Part shown: one piece after another, positions 6,288 to 9,453 of the stretch
How the letters are laid out: every line of letters starts with the position of its first letter
Numbering within the stretch: the stretch's first letter is position 1
Source of the DNA: Dehalococcoidales bacterium
Lineage (GTDB): Bacteria; Chloroflexota; Dehalococcoidia; E44-bin15
DNA: 9,453 bases
Assembly: GCA_030615555.1 (NCBI GenBank)
Contig: JAUWZB010000025.1
Span: 1-9,453 of the forward strand
Reading direction: 5' to 3'
Made by a program: the position numbers and the translations under genes
The notes under the pieces: model-generated
What the model was told of the DNA's origin: nothing
The model's input: the letters and a program-made list of their open reading frames with translations, nothing else
Database searches by the model: none

Positions 6288-7805
6288 CTACTCTTTGCCC
6301 TTCACTGCCAGAAGCCGATTTAATGCGTTCATGTAGGCTTTGGCTGAGGCGACGATGATATCGGTAGCGGCGCCCCGACCGGTGTAGACCCTGCCCTCGC
6401 TCTCGATCCTGATGGTCACCTCGCCGATGGCATCGATACCTTCGGTGATCGCTTTGACGCTGAACTCGGTGAGGACATTGGGTACGCCCACCAGGCGATT
6501 GATCGCCCTATAAACGGCATCCACAGGCCCCGTGCCCAGGGCGGCATCAGCCAGCACCTCGCCATCGGAGGTGATGAGCCTCACCGCGGCGGTAGGCACG
6601 CTGCGGTCGCCACAGGAGACCTGCACCTGCTCCAGATGGTAGGCTTCCGATATGGTGCGCATCTCCTCCGCCACCAGGGACTCCAGGTCGCGGTCGGTGA
6701 CCTCCTTCTTCTTGTCGGCAAGCGCCTTGAAGGCGGAGAAGGCGCGATCGAGGTCCTCTTCACTAAGGGTATAGCCCAGTTCCTCCAGCCTCGCTTTCAG
6801 GGCATGGCGCCCGCTATGCTTGCCCAGCACCAGGGCGCTTGATGGCAACCCGATGGAGCGGGCATCCATAATCTCATAGGTGATAGGCTCTTTAATGATG
6901 CCATCCTGATGGATCCCCGCCTCATGGCGGAAGGCATTGGCCCCCACGATGGCTTTATTGGGCGGGATGGAAAATCCGGTGAGCTCGCTCACCAGGCGAC
7001 TGGTCTTATAAATCTGGGCGGTATCGATACTGGTGGTCAGGTCGAAGGAGTCCTTGCGGGTCCTGAGCGCCATCACGATCTCCTCCAGCGACGCGTTCCC
7101 CGCTCGCTCGCCAATGCCATTGATGGTGCACTCCACCTGGCGGGCGCCACAGGCGAGCGCTGTCAGGCTATTGGCCACCGCAAGCCCGAGGTCGTCGTGG
7201 CAGTGAACGCTGACCACCGCCTTGTGGATATTGGGCACGTGCTCGAAGATGCCCCTGATCAGGCGGCTGAACTCCTCAGGGGTGGTGTAGCCAACGGTAT
7301 CGGGGATGTTTACCGTGGTGGCTCCCGCCTCAATCACCGCCTCGATGATTTGGTAGATGAACTGGGGGGTAGTGCGCGTGGCATCCATCGGGGAGAACTC
7401 CACATCCTCCAGACACTTCTTGGCGCGAGCGACCATCTCGCAAGCCAATTCCAGAATCTCAGCCTGCCCCATCTTCAGTTGATAGGTGAGGTGGATGTCC
7501 GAGCTGGAGAGGAAGACATGGATGCGGGCTCGCTTCGCCTCTTTTATCGCCTCCCAGGCGCGGTCAACGGCCTCCGCGTTGGCATGGGCCAGGGCGCAGA
7601 TTATGGGCTTTCGCACCTCCTTGGCGATGAGGCACACCGCCTCGAAGTCGCCTGAGGAGGCGATGGGGAAGCCAGCCTCGATGACATCGACGCCGAGTTT
7701 TTCCAGTTGCCTGGCGATCTCCAGCTTCTCATCGAGATTAAGGGTGGCCCCCGGCGCCTGCTCCCCATCGCGAAGTGTGGTATCGAAGATGATCACCCGC
7801 TCCAT
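6288..7805 (-). CDS. leuA: 2-isopropylmalate synthase
   Basis: Condenses 2-ketoisovalerate with acetyl-CoA, the first committed step of leucine synthesis; cytosolic DRE-TIM metallolyase. The 505-residue protein fits the bacterial type. Seen: [12 protein letters not shown] at 8-19 (Arg12, Asp13), [10 protein letters not shown] at 41-50, the metal motif HCHDD with His201 and His203, and [11 protein letters not shown] at 229-239. These are followed by the linker and the C-terminal leucine-binding regulatory domain (about 390-500), which contains [15 protein letters not shown] and [16 protein letters not shown]. The ATG start has GAGG 7-8 nt upstream. It lies 93 nt downstream of ilvC, the widest gap outside the leuC-leuD insert, and no promoter or terminator is clear there. 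Leucine feedback through the C-terminal domain is expected from the family. Unlike cimA, it has the EAGFP motif of true LeuA. Confidence 0.96.
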   Translation of the reverse strand: MERVIIFDTTLRDGEQAPGATLNLDEKLEIARQLEKLGVDVIEAGFPIASSGDFEAVCLIAKEVRKPIICALAHANAEAVDRAWEAIKEAKRARIHVFLSSSDIHLTYQLKMGQAEILELACEMVARAKKCLEDVEFSPMDATRTTPQFIYQIIEAVIEAGATTVNIPDTVGYTTPEEFSRLIRGIFEHVPNIHKAVVSVHCHDDLGLAVANSLTALACGARQVECTINGIGERAGNASLEEIVMALRTRKDSFDLTTSIDTAQIYKTSRLVSELTGFSIPPNKAIVGANAFRHEAGIHQDGIIKEPITYEIMDARSIGLPSSALVLGKHSGRHALKARLEELGYTLSEEDLDRAFSAFKALADKKKEVTDRDLESLVAEEMRTISEAYHLEQVQVSCGDRSVPTAAVRLITSDGEVLADAALGTGPVDAVYRAINRLVGVPNVLTEFSVKAITEGIDAIGEVTIRIESEGRVYTGRGAATDIIVASAKAYMNALNRLLAVKGKE

Positions 7806-7898
7806 TTTTTCGCCTCGCTTTTTCGCCCGTTTTAGCTCAGTCTTTTACAAACCCAAGCCTTCGCCTTGCCTCTTGCTATGTCCACTCCCAAAGTCAAT

Positions 7899-8891
7899 TT
7901 ATCCCCCCAGCCAGGGCATCATCTCCCTGAGTTTTTTGCCCACCTCCTCGAGCTCATGCTCCGCCTCGTGGCGGCGGGCGGCATTGAAGCTGGGGCGCCC
8001 CGCTTGATTCTCCAGGATCCATTCGCGGGCGAAGGTGCCATCTTGAATCTCGGAGAGTATCTGCTCCATCTCATCTCTCACAAACTCGTCGATCACCCTC
8101 GGCCCCCTAGTATAATCGCCGTATTCCGCAGTATCGCTCACCGAATAGCGCATATAGCTAAAACCGCCCTGGTAGATGAGATCGATAATGAGCTTTAGCT
8201 CATGGCAGACCTCGAAGTAGGCGATCTCCGGCTGGTAGCCGGCATCAACCAGGGTCTCAAAGGCTGTCTTGATCAAGGAAGTGATGCCACCGCAAAGCAC
8301 CACCTGCTCCCCGAAGAGGTCGGTCTCCGTCTCCTCAGCGAAGGTGGTCTCCAGGACTCCCGCCCTCGTGCAGCCAATGCCCTTAGCGTAGGACAGCGCG
8401 ATTTCCTTTGCCTTGCCTGAGGCGTCCTGATGGACGGCGACCAGCGCCGGCGCGCTTGAGCCCTCGGTATAGAGACGGCGCAGCATGTGCCCCGGGCACT
8501 TAGGGGCGATCATGGTCACATCGATATCGGGGGGTGGGAGGATCTGGTTATAGTGGATGTTGAAGCCATGAGCGAACATCAGCATATTTCCCTTCGCCAG
8601 CCCCTTTTCGATGGCGCTGTAGTAGACCTGGCGATGAAGTTGGTCGGGAACAAGCATCACGATAATATCCGAGGCCTTGGCCACCTCATCAGCGGTAGCC
8701 ACCCTGAGCCCCGCCTCGGCGGCTGCTCGCCACGGCTCACTATCATTTAGCTCGCCCACCATGACCTGGCATCCGCTCTCCTTGAGGTTCAGGGCGTGGG
8801 CATGCCCCTGGCTGCCAAAGCCAATGATGCCGATGGTCTTGCCCTTGATGAGCTCCAGGTTTGCATCGCTATCGTAGTAGATTTTCGCCAC
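7899..8891 (-). CDS. ilvC: Ketol-acid reductoisomerase (class I) with an acidic cofactor loop
   Basis: Isomerises and reduces acetolactate and acetohydroxybutyrate to the dihydroxy acids for valine/leucine and isoleucine. At 330 residues it is a class I enzyme. The N-terminal Rossmann domain contains [19 protein letters not shown] at 22-40, His108 in FAHGFN and the APKCPGH segment at 129-135. The C-terminal knotted domain contains Mg2+ ligands Asp191 and Glu195 (DLFGEQ) and Glu227 and Glu231, and Ser252 in [11 protein letters not shown]. The cofactor loop after the second strand reads [10 protein letters not shown] (45-54), where NADPH enzymes typically have VGLRPGSKSW, so the Arg and one Ser that hold the 2'-phosphate are replaced and acids appear. 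The GTG start at 8891 is chosen over longer readings because TAAGGAG lies 6 nt upstream and the product then begins MAKIYYD as is usual. It lies 10 nt after ilvN. Confidence 0.96.
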   Translation of the reverse strand: MAKIYYDSDANLELIKGKTIGIIGFGSQGHAHALNLKESGCQVMVGELNDSEPWRAAAEAGLRVATADEVAKASDIIVMLVPDQLHRQVYYSAIEKGLAKGNMLMFAHGFNIHYNQILPPPDIDVTMIAPKCPGHMLRRLYTEGSSAPALVAVHQDASGKAKEIALSYAKGIGCTRAGVLETTFAEETETDLFGEQVVLCGGITSLIKTAFETLVDAGYQPEIAYFEVCHELKLIIDLIYQGGFSYMRYSVSDTAEYGDYTRGPRVIDEFVRDEMEQILSEIQDGTFAREWILENQAGRPSFNAARRHEAEHELEEVGKKLREMMPWLGG

Positions 8892-8897
8892 GATTCG

Positions 8898-8904
8898 CTC
8901 CTTA
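8898..8904 (-). promoter_or_regulatory. Shine-Dalgarno of ilvC overlapping the ilvN stop
   Basis: TAAGGAG on the minus strand combines the ilvN TAA with a good GGAG site 6 nt before the GTG at 8891. It decides the ilvC start against an upstream reading of the same frame (to 8996) and suggests coupling of ilvC translation to termination on ilvN. Confidence 0.7.
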
Positions 8905-9453
8905 CAGATTTGATATCTCGCTAATGCCTTTTGCCTTTTTGGGGCGGGCGCCCTCCCTCCGGGGCCTCTCCTCCTCCACCAGGATGGGGCCGGCAACCCC
9001 CCGCGTCATGGCGATTCTCCCGGTGCGGGCGATCTCCTTGATGCCAAAGCCCTTGAGCAGGCGAAGCAGCGATTCCAGCTTCTCCTCATCGCCGGTGACC
9101 TCCACTACCATGGAATCGGCGGAGACATCCACAATGTTGGCCCTGAAGATGTCCACAATCTGGATGATCTCACTCCTCGTAGCCGGGTTGGCCTTAACCT
9201 TGACCAGCGCTAATTCCCGCGCCACCGTGCTATCCTCAGTGATGTCGGTAACCTTGACCACATCGATGAGCTTATCGAGCTGCTTTCTGACCTGCTCCAC
9301 TGAGCTAGCGGTGCCATCGACCACAATGGTCATCCGCGAAATCCCCGCCATCTCGGCATGTCCCACGGCGATGCTCTCGATATTGAAACCACGCCTTCGG
9401 AAAAGGCTGGCGACCCGGTTTAGGACCCCAGGCTTGTCTTCTACTAAGGCTAT
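8902..9453 (-). CDS. ilvN: Acetolactate synthase regulatory (small) subunit, 5' end missing
   Basis: Regulatory subunit that binds valine and activates the catalytic IlvB subunit. 183 residues are visible; the frame runs off the right edge, so only the first few residues should be missing. The N-terminal ACT domain starts [20 protein letters not shown] and continues through [11 protein letters not shown] and [10 protein letters not shown] second ACT-like domain follows ([18 protein letters not shown]), then [16 protein letters not shown], where many family members end. Here a further tail of about 27 residues follows, rich in Arg/Lys/Glu ([18 protein letters not shown]). The GTG/ATG codons near 9366 are internal to the ACT domain and are not the start. 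ilvB is expected immediately upstream, off the window. ilvC follows 10 nt downstream. Confidence 0.95.
   Translation of the reverse strand: MALVEDKPGVLNRVASLFRRRGFNIESIAVGHAEMAGISRMTIVVDGTASSVEQVRKQLDKLIDVVKVTDITEDSTVARELALVKVKANPATRSEIIQIVDIFRANIVDVSADSMVVEVTGDEEKLESLLRLLKGFGIKEIARTGRIAMTRGVAGPILVEEERPRREGARPKKAKGISEISNL

Noticed and set aside
6909..7655. 248-codon plus-strand open frame opposite leuA
   Set aside because: Shadow of leuA on the other strand, with no recognisable domain.
7806..7898. Short GTG frame or attenuator in the ilvC-leuA gap
   Set aside because: The 16-codon frame has no Leu/Val/Ile codon run, and no paired hairpins or T tract were seen.
8892..8996. N-terminal extension of IlvC to an upstream start at 8996
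   Set aside because: It would lie wholly within the ilvN coding end, and the GTG at 8891 has a good ribosome site and gives the usual N-terminus.

Overview
The window holds most of a branched-chain amino acid biosynthesis operon on the minus strand, entered from the right edge. In transcription order it reads ilvN (5' end cut off), ilvC, leuA, a small membrane ORF, leuC, an inserted group of small non-leucine genes, leuD, leuB and cimA. At the left edge, the 3' end of a thiamine-diphosphate enzyme gene on the plus strand converges on cimA. The order ilvN-ilvC-leuA-leuC-leuD-leuB-cimA, with citramalate synthase last, is the one I associate from memory with Dehalococcoidia (Chloroflexota). That placement is an inference; no marker gene is present.

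Region by region: 1-234, end of a ThDP enzyme (+); 235-367, short convergent spacer without a convincing terminator; 368-1963, cimA; 1976-3067, leuB; 3064-3567, leuD (4-nt overlap with leuB); 3568-4846, an insert with an EVE-domain gene, a 19-codon leader-like ORF, a two-helix PH-like membrane protein and a small hydrophobic reading frame; 4847-6103, leuC; 6137-6277, a 46-residue membrane protein; 6288-7805, leuA; 7899-8891, ilvC; 8902-9453, ilvN. No stretch over 300 bases lacks a gene. No RNA gene, CRISPR array or transposase was seen. The operon promoter, and presumably ilvB, lie beyond the right edge.

The genes work together as follows. IlvN regulates acetolactate synthase and IlvC makes the dihydroxy acids for valine and isoleucine. 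LeuA, LeuCD and LeuB extend 2-ketoisovalerate to the leucine keto acid. CimA makes citramalate from pyruvate and acetyl-CoA; LeuCD and LeuB can convert this to 2-oxobutyrate, giving a threonine-independent route to isoleucine.

The most interesting signals are these. (1) Both dehydrogenase/reductase steps have unusual cofactor-determining residues: IlvC has an acidic loop where NADPH enzymes carry Arg/Ser, and LeuB has Arg-Arg where NAD enzymes carry Asp-Ile. Together they suggest a reciprocal cofactor swap. (2) leuC and leuD, whose products form one enzyme, are separated by about 1.28 kb of partly AT-rich foreign-looking genes. (3) The leuC frame is flanked on both sides by in-frame hydrophobic segments, each separated from it by one stop codon.
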